Shown here: in pieces, positions 44,035-54,203 of the stretch
How the letters are laid out: each line of letters starts with the position of its first letter
How positions within the stretch are numbered: the first letter of the stretch is position 1
DNA from: Bifidobacterium pullorum DSM 20433
GTDB taxonomy: Bacteria; Actinomycetota; Actinomycetes; Actinomycetales; Bifidobacteriaceae
Direction: 5' to 3'
NCBI RefSeq assembly: GCF_000771405.1
Contig: NZ_JDUI01000007.1
Coordinates: 124,001-188,000 of the forward strand
Length of the DNA stretch: 64,000 nucleotides
Program-made: the position numbers and the translations under genes
Notes under the pieces: generated by a model
The model's database searches: none
What the model saw: the letters and a program-made list of their open reading frames with translations, nothing else
What the model was told of the DNA's origin: nothing

Positions 44035-44616
44035 GTGATCATCATGGGCGTCGACCCCGGGCTCACCCGCTGCGGGGTCGGCGTGATCGAAGCCGGCGTG
44101 ACCCGCCGGCTTTCCTTTATCCACGTGGATGTGGTCCGTTCCGATCCGAAGCTTTCGCAGGATCTGCGGCTGCTCGCCATCTACAACGGCCTGGTGGAGA
44201 AGATCGAGCGCTTCGCGCCGGATATGGTCTCGATCGAACGCGTGTTCGCGCAGGAGAACCGCAACACGGTGCTCGGCACCGCGCAGGCGGCCGGACTGGC
44301 GATGCTGGCGGCGGCGCAGCGGGGCATCCCAGTAGCCCTGCACACGCCCACCGAGGCGAAGATGGCGATCACCGGCAACGGCAAGGCCGAGAAAATCCAG
44401 GTCGAACGCATGGTGGCGCGCGTGTTGGGGCTCAATACGTTGCCGCAACCCGCCGACGCCGCCGACGCGCTCAGCGTGGCCATCTGCCATGCACTGCGAC
44501 CGCAGGGCGCGCTACAGGGCGGCGAGCGCGAGCAGCATCTGACGCCGGCGCAGCGCCGTTGGGCCGAAGCCAATCAGAAGGCCGCCCGGCGCCACGGCGT
44601 CCGACGCGACATGTAA
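44035..44616 (+). CDS. ruvC: Holliday junction resolvase RuvC
   Basis: A 193-residue nuclease. The catalytic acids are visible in [11 protein letters not shown] (Asp), SIERVF (Glu) and [14 protein letters not shown] (two Asp). GTG 44035, seven bases after yebC, is chosen with GGAG upstream; ATG 44044 is the alternative. It cuts Holliday junctions after RuvAB branch migration. The last bases of its reading frame, including the stop, are repeated 66 bases downstream. Confidence 0.95.
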   Translation: MIIMGVDPGLTRCGVGVIEAGVTRRLSFIHVDVVRSDPKLSQDLRLLAIYNGLVEKIERFAPDMVSIERVFAQENRNTVLGTAQAAGLAMLAAAQRGIPVALHTPTEAKMAITGNGKAEKIQVERMVARVLGLNTLPQPADAADALSVAICHALRPQGALQGGEREQHLTPAQRRWAEANQKAARRHGVRRDM

Positions 44617-44681
44617 GTGATGTGCCAGCGTCACGATGTGTCAGAGTCCGCCGGTGTCCACGGCGTCCGACATGACATGTA
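44592..44681. repeat. Duplicated ruvC 3' end flanking an interspersed repeat
   Basis: CCACGGCGTCCGAC-NN-GACATGTA occurs at 44592 (the ruvC end) and again at 44658. Between them lies GTCACGATGTGTCAGAGTCC at 44630-44649, the reverse of the interspersed repeat seen at 43.1 and 57.4 kb. Insertion with target duplication or replication slippage are both possible. Confidence 0.65.
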
Positions 44682-44686
44682 GACTG

Positions 44687-44702
44687 TCGAACAGATGTTC
44701 GA
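44687..44702. promoter_or_regulatory. LexA (SOS) box upstream of ruvA
   Basis: TCGAAC-AGAT-GTTCGA is a perfect LexA-type inverted repeat, 24 bases before the ruvA start. TAGACT at 44680 could be the -10. ruvAB therefore has an SOS promoter separate from yebC-ruvC. Confidence 0.88.
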
Positions 44703-44726
44703 CCGCTTGTTGACCGGAGGTGAACG

Positions 44727-45344
44727 ATGATCGGTTTGCTCAACGGCCGCGTGGAATCGGTGGATGCCGATGCCGCGCTGATTGACGTGGGGGGAGTGGG
44801 CTACGAGGTCCGCATGCCCGCGGCCGAGCTGTCGGCGTTGCACGCGGGGCAGGAGACCCGCGTGTTCACGTCCCTGAACGTATCCCAGGATGCCGTCACG
44901 TTGTACGGCTTCCTGACCCAGGCGTCCAAACGCATGTTCCTGCAGCTGCAGAAGGTCAGCGGCATCGGCCCGAAGGTGGCGCTGTCATTGCTGTCGACGC
45001 TGCCGCCGGACCGCCTGGCCAGGGCGGTGGCCGACGGGGACGCCACGGCGTTGGCCAAGGCTCCCGGACTGGGTAAGAAGGGCGCGCAGAAGATCATCCT
45101 GGAGCTCAAGGGATCGATTGATCTCAGTCAGATCGAGGGCGCGTCGGCACCTGCCAAGGCGCAGGTCGACACCGGTTCGATGCAGGTGATCGAGGGCCTC
45201 ATGTCGCTGGGCTGGAGGCAGCAGGACGCCGAGCATGCCGTGCATGAGGTCTGTGTGCAGGAGCATATCGAGACGCCTCTGTCGGATCGGGACATACCCC
45301 GTGTGCTCAAGTTGGCGCTGAGCGCCTTGGACCGTGGAAGGTGA
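44727..45344 (+). CDS. ruvA: Holliday junction branch migration protein RuvA
   Basis: A 205-residue protein with three domains: an N-terminal OB fold (MIGLLNGRVESVDAD), tandem helix-hairpin-helix (VSGIGPKVALSLLS, APGLGKKGAQKIILELK), and a C-terminal RuvB-binding three-helix part. It holds the four-way junction for RuvB. GGAGGTGAACG precedes the ATG. ruvB follows after 14 bases. Confidence 0.97.
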   Translation: MIGLLNGRVESVDADAALIDVGGVGYEVRMPAAELSALHAGQETRVFTSLNVSQDAVTLYGFLTQASKRMFLQLQKVSGIGPKVALSLLSTLPPDRLARAVADGDATALAKAPGLGKKGAQKIILELKGSIDLSQIEGASAPAKAQVDTGSMQVIEGLMSLGWRQQDAEHAVHEVCVQEHIETPLSDRDIPRVLKLALSALDRGR

Positions 45345-45358
45345 GGTGACGCATTCCC

Positions 45359-46423
45359 ATGGCGGAACACGCATTCGCGCAGACCGACAACAGCGGCGCG
45401 AACGAGGAATCCCTGCGCATGGTCTCGGCCACGCCGATAGGCAACGAGCCCGTCAGCGACGAGGAGCTGCGCCCCCATGTGCTCGACGGCTTCATCGGCC
45501 AGCCGACGCTGAAGGCGCAGCTGCAGTTGTTCCTGGATGCGGCCCGCAAACGCGAGGTGCCGCCGGACCATATCCTGCTGGCCGGTCCTCCCGGTCTGGG
45601 CAAGACCACGTTGGCCATGATCGTGGCCAACGAGCTGGGCGTGCCGATCAGGGTCACCTCCGGCCCCGCCATTCAGCATGCGGGCGATCTGGCCTCGATC
45701 CTGAGCTCGTTGGACGCCGGCGAGGTGCTGTTCATCGACGAGATCCACCGTCTGCCGCGTGCCGCCGAGGAACTGCTGTACATCGCGATGGAGGATTTCC
45801 GCGTCGATGTCATGGTCGGCAAGGGGCCTGGCGCCACGTCGATCCCGCTGACGCTGCCGCGGTTCACGGTCATCGGAGCCACCACGCGCGAGGGCATGCT
45901 ACCCTCGCCGCTGCGCGCCCGATTCGGATTCACCGCGCATCTCGATTTCTATCCGAAAGAGGAGCTGGAGAAGCTCATCGAACGTTCCGCCTCGGTGCTG
46001 GGTGTCAACCTGTCCGCAGGGGCCGCCGCCCAGCTGGCCATGCGTTCGCGTGGCACGCCGCGCATCGCCAACCGTCTGCTGCGCCGTGTGCGCGACTGGG
46101 CGGTGGTCCACGATCTGGACACCGTCTCGCCGGATGACGTCTGCGAAGCGTTGGCGCTGTACCAGATCGACATCGAGGGACTGGACCGGCTCGATATCGC
46201 CGTGCTCAACGCCATCGTCCGGCACTTCAACGGCGGCCCGGTGGGATTGAACAACCTGTCGGCCATGGTGGGCGAGGAATCGGAGACCGTGGAGACGGTA
46301 TGCGAACCGTATCTGGTGCGCGAGGGCTTCCTGATCCGCACCCCGAAGGGGCGTGTCGCCACTGCCAAGGCGTGGGAGCATCTCGGCCTCAAACCCCAGG
46401 ATGATGTCAGCAAGCTATTCTAA
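45359..46423 (+). CDS. ruvB: Holliday junction branch migration helicase RuvB
   Basis: A 354-residue AAA+ motor. Walker A is [12 protein letters not shown] and Walker B is [10 protein letters not shown]. Sensor 1 lies in [12 protein letters not shown] and the arginine finger in SPLRARFG. The C-terminal winged helix ends in the TPKGR-type segment. It pumps DNA through RuvA in recombination repair. The ATG at 45359 follows GGAAGGTGAGGTGACG. Confidence 0.97.
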   Translation: MAEHAFAQTDNSGANEESLRMVSATPIGNEPVSDEELRPHVLDGFIGQPTLKAQLQLFLDAARKREVPPDHILLAGPPGLGKTTLAMIVANELGVPIRVTSGPAIQHAGDLASILSSLDAGEVLFIDEIHRLPRAAEELLYIAMEDFRVDVMVGKGPGATSIPLTLPRFTVIGATTREGMLPSPLRARFGFTAHLDFYPKEELEKLIERSASVLGVNLSAGAAAQLAMRSRGTPRIANRLLRRVRDWAVVHDLDTVSPDDVCEALALYQIDIEGLDRLDIAVLNAIVRHFNGGPVGLNNLSAMVGEESETVETVCEPYLVREGFLIRTPKGRVATAKAWEHLGLKPQDDVSKLF

Positions 46424-46480
46424 AATCTGAGTTTTGGACATTGTAACGGCGCTCGCGCCGGCACTCGTAAGGAGATATTC

Positions 46481-46912
46481 GTGGATATCGTGTTTATGAT
46501 CGTCATTCTCGTCGCCCTGATCGCCATGATGTGGTGGCAGTCCCGCAAGGCCAAGCAGCAGCAGCAGGAGCGCAAGGATTTCCGCGAGAACCTGCAGCCG
46601 GGCACCGAGATCATCACCATCGGCGGCATCATCGGCAAGGTCGTCTCGGTGGATGCCGAATACGAGGAGATCGTCATCGATTCCGAGGGTTCGCTGCTGC
46701 GCTTCGGCTTCAACGCGATCAGCCGCGAGTACACGCGTCCGGCCTTCATCCATGACGACGAGGTGGACGAGAACGGCAACCCGCTGCCGCAGGACTCCGA
46801 CGACGAGGCCCAGGTGCCGGTGGATGACGCCATTGAATCCGCCGATCAGAATATGGACACCGTGGCCGAGGATGCGGCCGAAGCCGTGGCCGAGGACGAT
46901 CAGGCCAAGTGA
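46481..46912 (+). CDS. yajC: Sec translocase accessory subunit YajC
   Basis: A 143-residue protein with one N-terminal membrane helix, a basic KAKQQQQERKDFRENLQPG stretch, and the YajC core GTEIITIGGIIGKVVSVD. A long acidic C-terminal tail rich in Asp/Glu/Ala is unusual but common in Actinobacteria. GTG start after AAGGAGATATTC. In relatives secD and secF follow; here apt follows directly. Confidence 0.92.
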   Translation: MDIVFMIVILVALIAMMWWQSRKAKQQQQERKDFRENLQPGTEIITIGGIIGKVVSVDAEYEEIVIDSEGSLLRFGFNAISREYTRPAFIHDDEVDENGNPLPQDSDDEAQVPVDDAIESADQNMDTVAEDAAEAVAEDDQAK

Positions 46913-46970
46913 TTCGGCATTAGGCATCTGAACGCAAACGCATACAAATCAAGAAGGGCAGGGACATCGC

Positions 46971-47555
46971 ATGACCGCGCAATCGGATATTCGCATCAAC
47001 CGCCTCGAGCTGGTGGGGGAGGAGAACGCGGGACATGTGATGTCCCTGATTCGTTCCATCCCCGGGTTCCCCAAGGAAGGCATCATCTTCCGCGACTTCA
47101 TGCCCATCCTTGCCGATGCCCGGGGGTTGGGCATCCTGATGGACGCCCTGGAGGCGGCACTGCCCGTGCCCGCCGACCAGTTCGATGCCGTCGCCGGCCT
47201 GGAGGCGCGTGGCTTCCTGTTCGGCCCGGCGCTGGCCGCGCGTCTGGGCAAGGGGTTCATCGCCGTCCGCAAGGCCGGCAAGCTGCCGCCGCAGACCGTA
47301 CGCGAGGATTACGCGCTCGAATACGGCACGGCCAGCATCGAGATCGAAACCGATGCCATCACGCCGGGCCTGCGCGTGCTGGTGGTCGACGATCTGATCG
47401 CCACCGGCGGCACGGCCAAGGCCGCCGCCGATCTCGTCGAGAAGTGCGGCGGCACCGTGGCGGGATTCAGCTTCGTCATGGAACTCGAGGGACTTTCCGG
47501 TACCGACGTGCTGTCCGACTATCCGCTGAGCACGTTGGTCACCATGCCGGCCTGA
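46971..47555 (+). CDS. apt: Adenine phosphoribosyltransferase
   Basis: A 194-residue purine-salvage enzyme converting adenine and PRPP to AMP. IPGFPKEGIIFRDF is the family start, LEARGFLFGPALA and RKAGKLP follow, and VLVVDDLIATGGTAKA is the PRPP-binding loop. It starts at the ATG after AAGAAGGGCAGGGACATCGC. It links the ruv-yajC group to sucC downstream. Confidence 0.96.
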   Translation: MTAQSDIRINRLELVGEENAGHVMSLIRSIPGFPKEGIIFRDFMPILADARGLGILMDALEAALPVPADQFDAVAGLEARGFLFGPALAARLGKGFIAVRKAGKLPPQTVREDYALEYGTASIEIETDAITPGLRVLVVDDLIATGGTAKAAADLVEKCGGTVAGFSFVMELEGLSGTDVLSDYPLSTLVTMPA

Positions 47556-47596
47556 CCGCCGGCGGCATTGCATACCATTGCAGAGGGGAGTGATTG

Positions 47597-48793
47597 ATGG
47601 ATCTCTATGAATATCAGGCCAAGGAGCTGCTCGACGAGCAGGACATCCCGACGCCGCGCGCCATCTTCGCGCAGAACTCGCATGAGGTCGCCGAAGCGGC
47701 CGACGCACTGGGGTACCCCTGTGTGATCAAGGCCCAGGTCAAGATCGGTCACCGCGGGCAGGCCGGCGGCGTCAAGCTCGCCCGCACCCGCGATGAGGCC
47801 GTGCTGGCCGCGGAGCAGATCCTGCCGATGACGATCCACGGCCATAAGGTCCACGGCGTGCTGGTGGCGGAAGCCAAGAACATCCTGCACGAATACTACG
47901 TGTCGATCTCCGTGGACCGTTCCTCGCGCGACTTCGACGTGCTGGCCACCGCCAACGGCGGCACCGAGGTGGAGGAGATCGCCAAGGAGCATCCCGAAGC
48001 GGTCAAGCGCCTGCACATCACCTCCCTGGAGGATTTCGACATCGAGGCCGCCCGCCGCATGGCCAACGACATCGGCTTCTACCATGCCGACGAGGAACAG
48101 GCCGCGCAGATCCTGCTCAAGATGTGGAAGTGCTTCAAGGACAACGACGCCACCTTGGTGGAGATCAATCCGCTGGCCAAGATCGGCGACCCCGAGGACG
48201 AGTCCTCCAAGTCACTGTGCGCACTGGACGCCAAGATCTCCCTGGATGGCAATGCCTCGTTCCGGCATGACGGCTGGCACCGATTCGAGGACCCGGTCCA
48301 TGAGGATCCGTTCGAACGCCGCGCCAACGAACACGGCCTGCATTACGTGCATCTTGACGGTGAGGTCGGTGTGATCGGCAACGGCGCCGGTCTGGTCATG
48401 AGCTCGCTCGACGCCGTATCCGGCGCGGGCGAGGATCAGGGCACCGGCATCAAACCCGCCAACTTCCTCGACATCGGAGGCGGCGCCTCGGCCGAGGTCA
48501 TGAAGGAAAGCCTGCAGATCGTGCTGTCCGACCCCCAGGTGGAGTCGGTGTTCATCAACGTCTACGGCGGCATCACCTCCTGCGAGCAGGTGGCCGAGGG
48601 CATCCTCGAGGCGGTCGAGGCCCTGGAGGGCACCAAGCCCCTGGTGGTGCGGTTCGACGGCAACGCCGCGGCCGAGGGTCTGCGCATCCTGAAGGATGCC
48701 CGTAACGCCAGCATCCACGTATGCACCACCATGGAGGAGGCGGCCCAGCTCGCCGCCCGGATCGCCGCTGATGTCAAGGAGGCACAGGCATGA
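47597..48793 (+). CDS. sucC: Succinyl-CoA synthetase, beta subunit
   Basis: A 398-residue protein. [13 protein letters not shown] opens the ATP-grasp domain. [16 protein letters not shown] and [10 protein letters not shown] follow, with the GGASAEVM and [11 protein letters not shown] segments of the CoA-ligase-like domain. With SucD it makes or uses succinyl-CoA with ATP/GTP. ATG 47597 is chosen after GGGGAGTGATTG. It overlaps sucD by four bases (ATGA). Bifidobacteria lack a full TCA cycle, so the role is biosynthetic. Confidence 0.95.
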   Translation: MDLYEYQAKELLDEQDIPTPRAIFAQNSHEVAEAADALGYPCVIKAQVKIGHRGQAGGVKLARTRDEAVLAAEQILPMTIHGHKVHGVLVAEAKNILHEYYVSISVDRSSRDFDVLATANGGTEVEEIAKEHPEAVKRLHITSLEDFDIEAARRMANDIGFYHADEEQAAQILLKMWKCFKDNDATLVEINPLAKIGDPEDESSKSLCALDAKISLDGNASFRHDGWHRFEDPVHEDPFERRANEHGLHYVHLDGEVGVIGNGAGLVMSSLDAVSGAGEDQGTGIKPANFLDIGGGASAEVMKESLQIVLSDPQVESVFINVYGGITSCEQVAEGILEAVEALEGTKPLVVRFDGNAAAEGLRILKDARNASIHVCTTMEEAAQLAARIAADVKEAQA

Positions 48794-49716
48794 GTACGTT
48801 CATCGAGGACAACGCCCCGGTCATCGTCCAGGGCATGACCGGGCACCAGGGTATGACGCATACCGCCCGCATGCTCAAGGCCGGCACCAACATCGTAGGC
48901 GGGGTCAATCCGCGCAAGGCGGGCACCACGGTCACGTTCCCCGGCGCCCGCGACGGTGCCGACGCGCAGGTTCCCGTGTATGCCACCTGCGCCGAGGCCC
49001 GCGAGGCCACCGGCGCCCAGGCCAGCGTGGTGTTCGTGCCGCCCCGTTTCGCCAAGGACGCCATCGTCGAGGCCATCGAGGCGGGCATCGGGCTGATCGT
49101 CGTCATCACCGAAGGCATCCCGGTCGCCGATTCCGCCTACTGCGTCGAACTGGCGCAGCAGCGCGGCATCCGCATCGTCGGCCCGAACTGCCCCGGCCTG
49201 ATCACCCTGTCCGCCACCGCCGGGGGACACGGGGTCAATCTCGGCATCATCCCCGACGGCATCGTCTCCCACGGTCCCCTGGGCCTGGTGTCCAAGTCCG
49301 GCACGCTGACCTATCAGCTGATGGGGGAGCTGTCCGACATCGGTTTCACCGCGTGTCTGGGCGCCGGCGGCGACCCGATCGTCGGCACCACGCTGCAGGA
49401 GGCATTGGAGGTCTTCGAGAACGATGACGCCACCAAGGCCGTCGTCATGATCGGCGAGATCGGCGGCACCGCCGAACAGGAGGCCGCGCAGTGGGCCTCC
49501 GAGCACATGACCAAGCCGATCGTCGCCTACATCGCGGGCTTCACCGCCCCCGAAGGCAAGCAGATGGGTCACGCCGGCGCCATCGTTTCCGGCGGCAAGG
49601 GCACCGCGCAGGACAAGAAGGACGCCCTTGAGGCCGTGGGTATCCGCGTGGGTCGCACCCCCGGTCAGACGGCCGAAATCATGCGCGCGGTCCTGGCGGA
49701 ACGCAACATCGCATGA
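48790..49716 (+). CDS. sucD: Succinyl-CoA synthetase, alpha subunit
   Basis: A 308-residue protein. [16 protein letters not shown] replaces the usual CoA-binding QGxTGxxG start. [28 protein letters not shown], and [18 protein letters not shown] carry the CoA site and the phosphorylated His region. It pairs with sucC. Its stop overlaps the next gene's start (ATGA), so translation is coupled along sucC-sucD-DUF6350. Confidence 0.95.
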   Translation: MSTFIEDNAPVIVQGMTGHQGMTHTARMLKAGTNIVGGVNPRKAGTTVTFPGARDGADAQVPVYATCAEAREATGAQASVVFVPPRFAKDAIVEAIEAGIGLIVVITEGIPVADSAYCVELAQQRGIRIVGPNCPGLITLSATAGGHGVNLGIIPDGIVSHGPLGLVSKSGTLTYQLMGELSDIGFTACLGAGGDPIVGTTLQEALEVFENDDATKAVVMIGEIGGTAEQEAAQWASEHMTKPIVAYIAGFTAPEGKQMGHAGAIVSGGKGTAQDKKDALEAVGIRVGRTPGQTAEIMRAVLAERNIA

Positions 49717-51047
49717 ACGCAGCGCTCAAGGATGCCGGCAAGGGAGTGGGCGCGGCCGCGATCTCGGTGGTGATCGCCACGGCGGGCATCGGCCTGTATC
49801 TGGTGCTGACGCTGCTGGTGATCGCCATGGAGGAAGGCGGCGAGAACCTGTCCGTCTACGCCATGCCCTGCACCGAGACCGCGCTCCTGCTGGCGCAGGG
49901 CGTCGGATTCGACCTGGGTTCGTTCCGGCTCACCATCACGCCGTTGCTGCTGACACTGCTGCTGATCGGCATGATCCGGGCGTTCTGCCTGCGATGGAAG
50001 GTCCGGCTGCCAGGCTACGCCGGAGGTCTGGTGTGCTGGGTCGCGGTGGCGCTGACCATGGCCGGCGGCGTGAACGTGACGATTTTCGACCCCGCCTGGC
50101 TGATCGCGATCAAAAGCGCCCTGGTGTTCTCCCTGGGCTGGTTCACGGCCTACATCGGCCTGTCCGACGTCATGAACCGCGTACGCACCTGGATACGCGG
50201 AACGCTGGGCGCTTCGATACGCAACGCCGTGTTCTGCGCTCTGGCGATGACGCTGTGCATCACGGCCTGGTATCTGGTCCTCGGCCTGGTCTGCGCCATC
50301 GTGTGGATCTCGCTCAACCACAGCACGATAGGGGAGCTGTTCGCGTTGTCCGACATGCAGATCGGCTCACGGATCCTCACCACGGCGGCCTGCGTCGTCT
50401 GGTTGCCCAACCTGTGCCTGTGGGCCGTCTCATGGCTGTTCGGCCCCGGATTCTCCATCGGCGACATCGCCTCGTTCTCCCTGTGGCTCGGACAGTCGGA
50501 CGGCCTGCCGGCGGTCCCGATCTTCGGCGCGTTCCCGGACGCCGTCGACAGCGATCCGGTACGCATCGCGCTCATGATGATTCCCGTCGTCACCGGATGC
50601 GTCGCCGGGATGCTGATTATGATCCTGCCCCAGGGGCTCCATATCCGTGCGCCGAAGACCGGCGACCGTCACGATCCGGTGCGCATGGTGCGCCTGTTCG
50701 CCAAGCCGGTGATCATCTCGCTGGCCACAATCGCGCTGGTCTCGACGATATTCGCGCTGCTGTTCGTCTGCTCGAACGGCGCATTGGGCCATGCCCGGCT
50801 ATCGCACGTCGGCGTGGACGTCATGCAGTCCACGCGGACCATCGGTCAGGGCACGGCGTTGGGGCTTCTGGTGGCCTGGCTGCTGGTGCTGATTGGCGTC
50901 TATGCGATTTTCGGGATACGCTGGGCTCGTCGGGCGCTGCGCCGGTCTTCGGGAACGGCCGTTGACGCCGGCGATGCAGTCTCGGAAGTCCAACCGACCG
51001 CGGATTCCCGCACGGTGTTTTCCATGCCCACAACAAAGGAGGAATAA
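49713..51047 (+). CDS. DUF6350 (PerM-like) multi-span membrane protein
   Basis: A 444-residue protein with about nine to ten membrane helices, a short Lys-containing N-terminus and a polar C-terminal tail. In Actinobacteria a DUF6350/PerM gene sits between sucCD and purN/purH, exactly this place. Mycobacterial PerM helps cell division under stress. The function here is inferred from position and membrane layout only. It starts inside the sucD stop codon, and purH begins two bases after its own stop. Confidence 0.8.
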   Translation: MNAALKDAGKGVGAAAISVVIATAGIGLYLVLTLLVIAMEEGGENLSVYAMPCTETALLLAQGVGFDLGSFRLTITPLLLTLLLIGMIRAFCLRWKVRLPGYAGGLVCWVAVALTMAGGVNVTIFDPAWLIAIKSALVFSLGWFTAYIGLSDVMNRVRTWIRGTLGASIRNAVFCALAMTLCITAWYLVLGLVCAIVWISLNHSTIGELFALSDMQIGSRILTTAACVVWLPNLCLWAVSWLFGPGFSIGDIASFSLWLGQSDGLPAVPIFGAFPDAVDSDPVRIALMMIPVVTGCVAGMLIMILPQGLHIRAPKTGDRHDPVRMVRLFAKPVIISLATIALVSTIFALLFVCSNGALGHARLSHVGVDVMQSTRTIGQGTALGLLVAWLLVLIGVYAIFGIRWARRALRRSSGTAVDAGDAVSEVQPTADSRTVFSMPTTKEE

Positions 51048-51049
51048 GG

Positions 51050-52678
51050 GTGGCAACAACAACTCGACCGATCCGCCGAGCCTTGGTTTCGGTGTTCCAT
51101 AAGGAAGGCATCGAAGTGCTGGCACAGGCGTTCATCGCCGCCGGCACCGAGGTGGTCTCCACCGGTTCGACCGCCAAGCGTCTGGCCGAACTTGGCGTGT
51201 CCGTCACGGAGGTGTCCACCGTCACCGGCTTCCCCGAAAGCCTTGACGGCCGTGTCAAGACCCTCGATCCGCACATCCACGCGGGCATTCTGGCCGACAT
51301 GACCAACCCGGATCATGTGGCGCAGCTGGAGCAGCTCGGCATCAAGCCCTTCGATCTGGTCGTCGTCAACCTCTACCCGTTCGCCGACACGGTGCGTTCC
51401 GGCGCCGACGAGGCCGCCACCATCGAGAAGATCGACATCGGCGGCCCGTCCATGGTGCGTGGCGCCGCCAAGAACAACGCGACCGTGGCCATCGTGACCG
51501 ACCCGGCCGATTATGCGCTGGTCGCCCAGCGCGTGGCCGATGGCACCGGTTTCACGCTGGAGGAGCGCCGTTGGCTGGCCGCCAAGGCCTTCGCGCACAC
51601 CGCCGCCTATGACGCCACGATCAGCGAGTGGACCGCCAAGCATTGGCCCAAGCCCTCCACCGTGGAGTCCTCCGGGGATACCGATGAGACCCCGGTCGAC
51701 GAGGCGAAGTTCCCCGCCGCCTTCACCCGCACCTGGGACCGTTCCCACACGCTGCGGTACGGCGAGAACCCGCATCAGCAGGCCGCCCTGTATCTCGACC
51801 CGCTGAACCGGAACGGTTTCGCCCACGCCGAGCAGCTCGGCGGCAAGCCGATGAGCTACAACAACTATGTGGACGCCGACGCCGCCTGGCGTGCCGTCTG
51901 GGATTTCGCCCCGCAGATCGCCGTCGCCGTGGTCAAGCACAACAATCCATGCGGCCTGGCCGTCGGTGAGACCGTGGCCGAGGCCCACCGCAAGGCCCAC
52001 GCCTGCGATCCGATGAGCGCCTACGGCGGCGTCATCGCGGCGAACTCCACCGTGACCCTGGAGATGGCCGAGGGAGTCCGCCCGATCTTCACCGAGGTCA
52101 TCGTGGCCCCGGATTACGAGCCGGCCGCGCTGGAACTGCTGCAGACCAAGAAGAAGAACCTGCGCATCCTGAAGGTGACGGAGCCGCCGAAGGCCAAGAC
52201 ACAGTTCCGCGCCATCGACGGCGGCCTGCTCGTGCAGTCGACCGATCTGATCGACGCGACCGGCGATGATCCGAATGCGTGGAAGCTGGTGTCTGGAGAG
52301 CCGGCCGACGAAGCCACGCTGAAGGATCTCGAATTCGCGTGGCGCGCCGTGCGCTGCGTGAAGTCCAACGCCATCCTGCTGGCTCACGACCATGCCACGG
52401 TCGGCATCGGCATGGGACAGGTCAACCGCGTCGATTCGTGCAACCTGGCCGTCGAACGCGCCAACACGCTGGCGGACGGCGCCGACCGCGCCACCGGTTC
52501 CGTGGCGGCCTCCGACGCGTTCTTCCCGTTCGCCGACGGCGCCGAGATCCTCATCAAGGCCGGCGTGAAGGCCATCGTGCAGCCCGGCGGTTCGATCCGC
52601 GACGAGGAGGTGTTCGAAGCGGCGCGCAAGGCCGGTGTGACGATGTATGTCACCGGCACCCGCCACTTCTTCCACTGA
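51050..52678 (+). CDS. purH: Bifunctional AICAR transformylase / IMP cyclohydrolase
   Basis: A 542-residue enzyme for the last two steps of IMP synthesis. The N-terminal MGS-like cyclohydrolase has [11 protein letters not shown] and [16 protein letters not shown]. The C-terminal transformylase has [22 protein letters not shown] and the DAFFPFADG segment. GTG 51050 is chosen with AAGGAGGAATAAGG before it. purN, often upstream, is not here. Confidence 0.97.
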   Translation: MATTTRPIRRALVSVFHKEGIEVLAQAFIAAGTEVVSTGSTAKRLAELGVSVTEVSTVTGFPESLDGRVKTLDPHIHAGILADMTNPDHVAQLEQLGIKPFDLVVVNLYPFADTVRSGADEAATIEKIDIGGPSMVRGAAKNNATVAIVTDPADYALVAQRVADGTGFTLEERRWLAAKAFAHTAAYDATISEWTAKHWPKPSTVESSGDTDETPVDEAKFPAAFTRTWDRSHTLRYGENPHQQAALYLDPLNRNGFAHAEQLGGKPMSYNNYVDADAAWRAVWDFAPQIAVAVVKHNNPCGLAVGETVAEAHRKAHACDPMSAYGGVIAANSTVTLEMAEGVRPIFTEVIVAPDYEPAALELLQTKKKNLRILKVTEPPKAKTQFRAIDGGLLVQSTDLIDATGDDPNAWKLVSGEPADEATLKDLEFAWRAVRCVKSNAILLAHDHATVGIGMGQVNRVDSCNLAVERANTLADGADRATGSVAASDAFFPFADGAEILIKAGVKAIVQPGGSIRDEEVFEAARKAGVTMYVTGTRHFFH

Positions 52679-52699
52679 TCCTCGCGTTCCACGCATACG

Positions 52700-52739
52700 A
52701 CAGGGCCGGTCGTGCGGGCTTCCGCACGGCCGGCCCTGT
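52700..52739. terminator. Stable hairpin after purH
   Basis: ACAGGGCCGGTCGTGCGG-GCTT-CCGCACGGCCGGCCCTGT is an 18-bp stem with one wobble pair. No T-run follows, so termination efficiency is uncertain. Confidence 0.65.
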
Positions 52740-52810
52740 GACGTCCGGGCTGGATTCATCCGTGTATATTGGAGTTCAGCACGATTCACGCCATGCAGCG
52801 GGAGGTTGAG

Positions 52811-53098
52811 ATGGCCGAGCATCCCTGGGTGTCCGAGGAGCATGAGGGCAAGCCCGTCTTCGAATGGGCCGTGGCGCTTGTAGTGGTCGTCTCCGCCATC
52901 GTGGCGGTGATCGGATACACGATGGCCGCCACGGTGATCATCGCCGTGGCGGCCATCGCAACCGGAATCCTCCGGCTGGTGCTACGGGAGCGCAGCCCCT
53001 GGAAAGTGCGGTCAGTCGCGTTCGACGCCGTCATTGGCATCGGTCTGGGCGTCGGCCTGCTGCTCACCTACTTCAGCATCGGCCTGCTCATCCACTGA
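52811..53098 (+). CDS. DUF3017 small membrane protein
   Basis: A 95-residue protein with three membrane helices. The loop LRLVLRERSPWKVRSVAFD between helices 2 and 3 matches the conserved R-S-R-xFD pattern of DUF3017, an actinobacterial family of unknown function. ATG 52811 follows GGGAGGTTGAG. Its last 87 bases overlap the convergent aquaporin gene. Confidence 0.78.
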   Translation: MAEHPWVSEEHEGKPVFEWAVALVVVVSAIVAVIGYTMAATVIIAVAAIATGILRLVLRERSPWKVRSVAFDAVIGIGLGVGLLLTYFSIGLLIH

Positions 53099-54022
53099 TG
53101 TATCCGCATCGGATTCCGGCACGTCGCCGTTGCCCGCAGTCTCGTCATCCGACACGTCGGACAACTCGGACTCGAACGAAGCGTCATCCTCATCGTCATC
53201 CGCAACGACCGCGGCACGTTCGGCGCGGGCGCTGACCATCATCTGCGCCACGATCATCGGCAGGGCCACCAGCGCGGCCGCCAGAATCGGGCAGATCCAG
53301 AACACCCACAGCTGATCGAGCGGATTCTGCGTCAGCCCCTCGCCCGCGGAGAACACGGCGAGACCGGTGGCGCGGACCGGGTTCAGGGCGGCGCCGGTCA
53401 CCGGGGCGGCCACGGCGGCCGCGGCACCGTAGGCCACGCCCATACCCAGCGCATAGCCCGGTCGGGCCTGACCACGCTCGTCGGTCAGACGCATCGCGGT
53501 ACCCACTATGACCAGCCCGGCCATCACCTCCACGACGATCGCCGCGGTGATGCCGAACGAGACCCCGACCTGATTCAACTGCCCGTACGAGAACGAGCCG
53601 TTGTCGAAGCCGTTGTTCGCGTACGACATCCACTGCGAGGCGGTCACGGCGTCGGAGGTCGGCAGCAGGGCCTTGACGGTCAACGCGCCGGCGGCGAGCG
53701 CACCCAGCACCTGGGCCACGATGGCCAGCACGCCATCCAGCAGACGGGTCTTGGAAACCAGCATCGCGGCCACGGTGACGGCGGGGTTGAACTGGCAGCA
53801 GCACACACGTCCGAGCATGAAGGTCACCGCGCCGTAGATCAGGCCGGTGGCGATCGCCACGAAGGACAGGTACGGGCCATACAGCGTCAGGCCGATGGTG
53901 CTGAACAGATAGATGCCCAGGCAGATCAGGAAGCTGCCCACCAGTTCGCCGCCCACACGCAGGAGGAGCGACGCCGTAGCGGTGGACGCCGGTTCGGGCC
54001 GTGTCGATTCCACAGCAGTCAT
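53012..54022 (-). CDS. Aquaporin / glycerol facilitator family channel (MIP)
   Basis: A 336-residue protein. Six helices plus two half-helices carrying QFNPAVTV and ALNPVRATG; the second box is NPV instead of NPA. The last 75 residues are an acidic Asp/Glu/Ser-rich tail absent in most MIP channels. It moves water, glycerol or small solutes. ATG 54022 follows AAAGGAAC; the frame stays open upstream to 54178 but lacks a site. The tail-coding DNA overlaps the DUF3017 gene by 87 bases. Confidence 0.86.
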   Translation of the reverse strand: MTAVESTRPEPASTATASLLLRVGGELVGSFLICLGIYLFSTIGLTLYGPYLSFVAIATGLIYGAVTFMLGRVCCCQFNPAVTVAAMLVSKTRLLDGVLAIVAQVLGALAAGALTVKALLPTSDAVTASQWMSYANNGFDNGSFSYGQLNQVGVSFGITAAIVVEVMAGLVIVGTAMRLTDERGQARPGYALGMGVAYGAAAAVAAPVTGAALNPVRATGLAVFSAGEGLTQNPLDQLWVFWICPILAAALVALPMIVAQMMVSARAERAAVVADDDEDDASFESELSDVSDDETAGNGDVPESDADTSVDEQADAEVGEQQADAQTDANDGVERD

Positions 54023-54203
54023 AACAATCAGAGTTCCTTTTATGTTGTGTGATGTTGTCGTCGGTGCGGGCACCGGGCCCGCCGAACGAGTGTCATAGTA
54101 CCAGCCCCACCATGGAATGCCGGGAAACGTTCCGGCATCGAGGCGGTCGATACCCGCGGCTATGATATTGCCGTCCATTTATTCCGGCCACGTTGGGAGA
54201 ACG

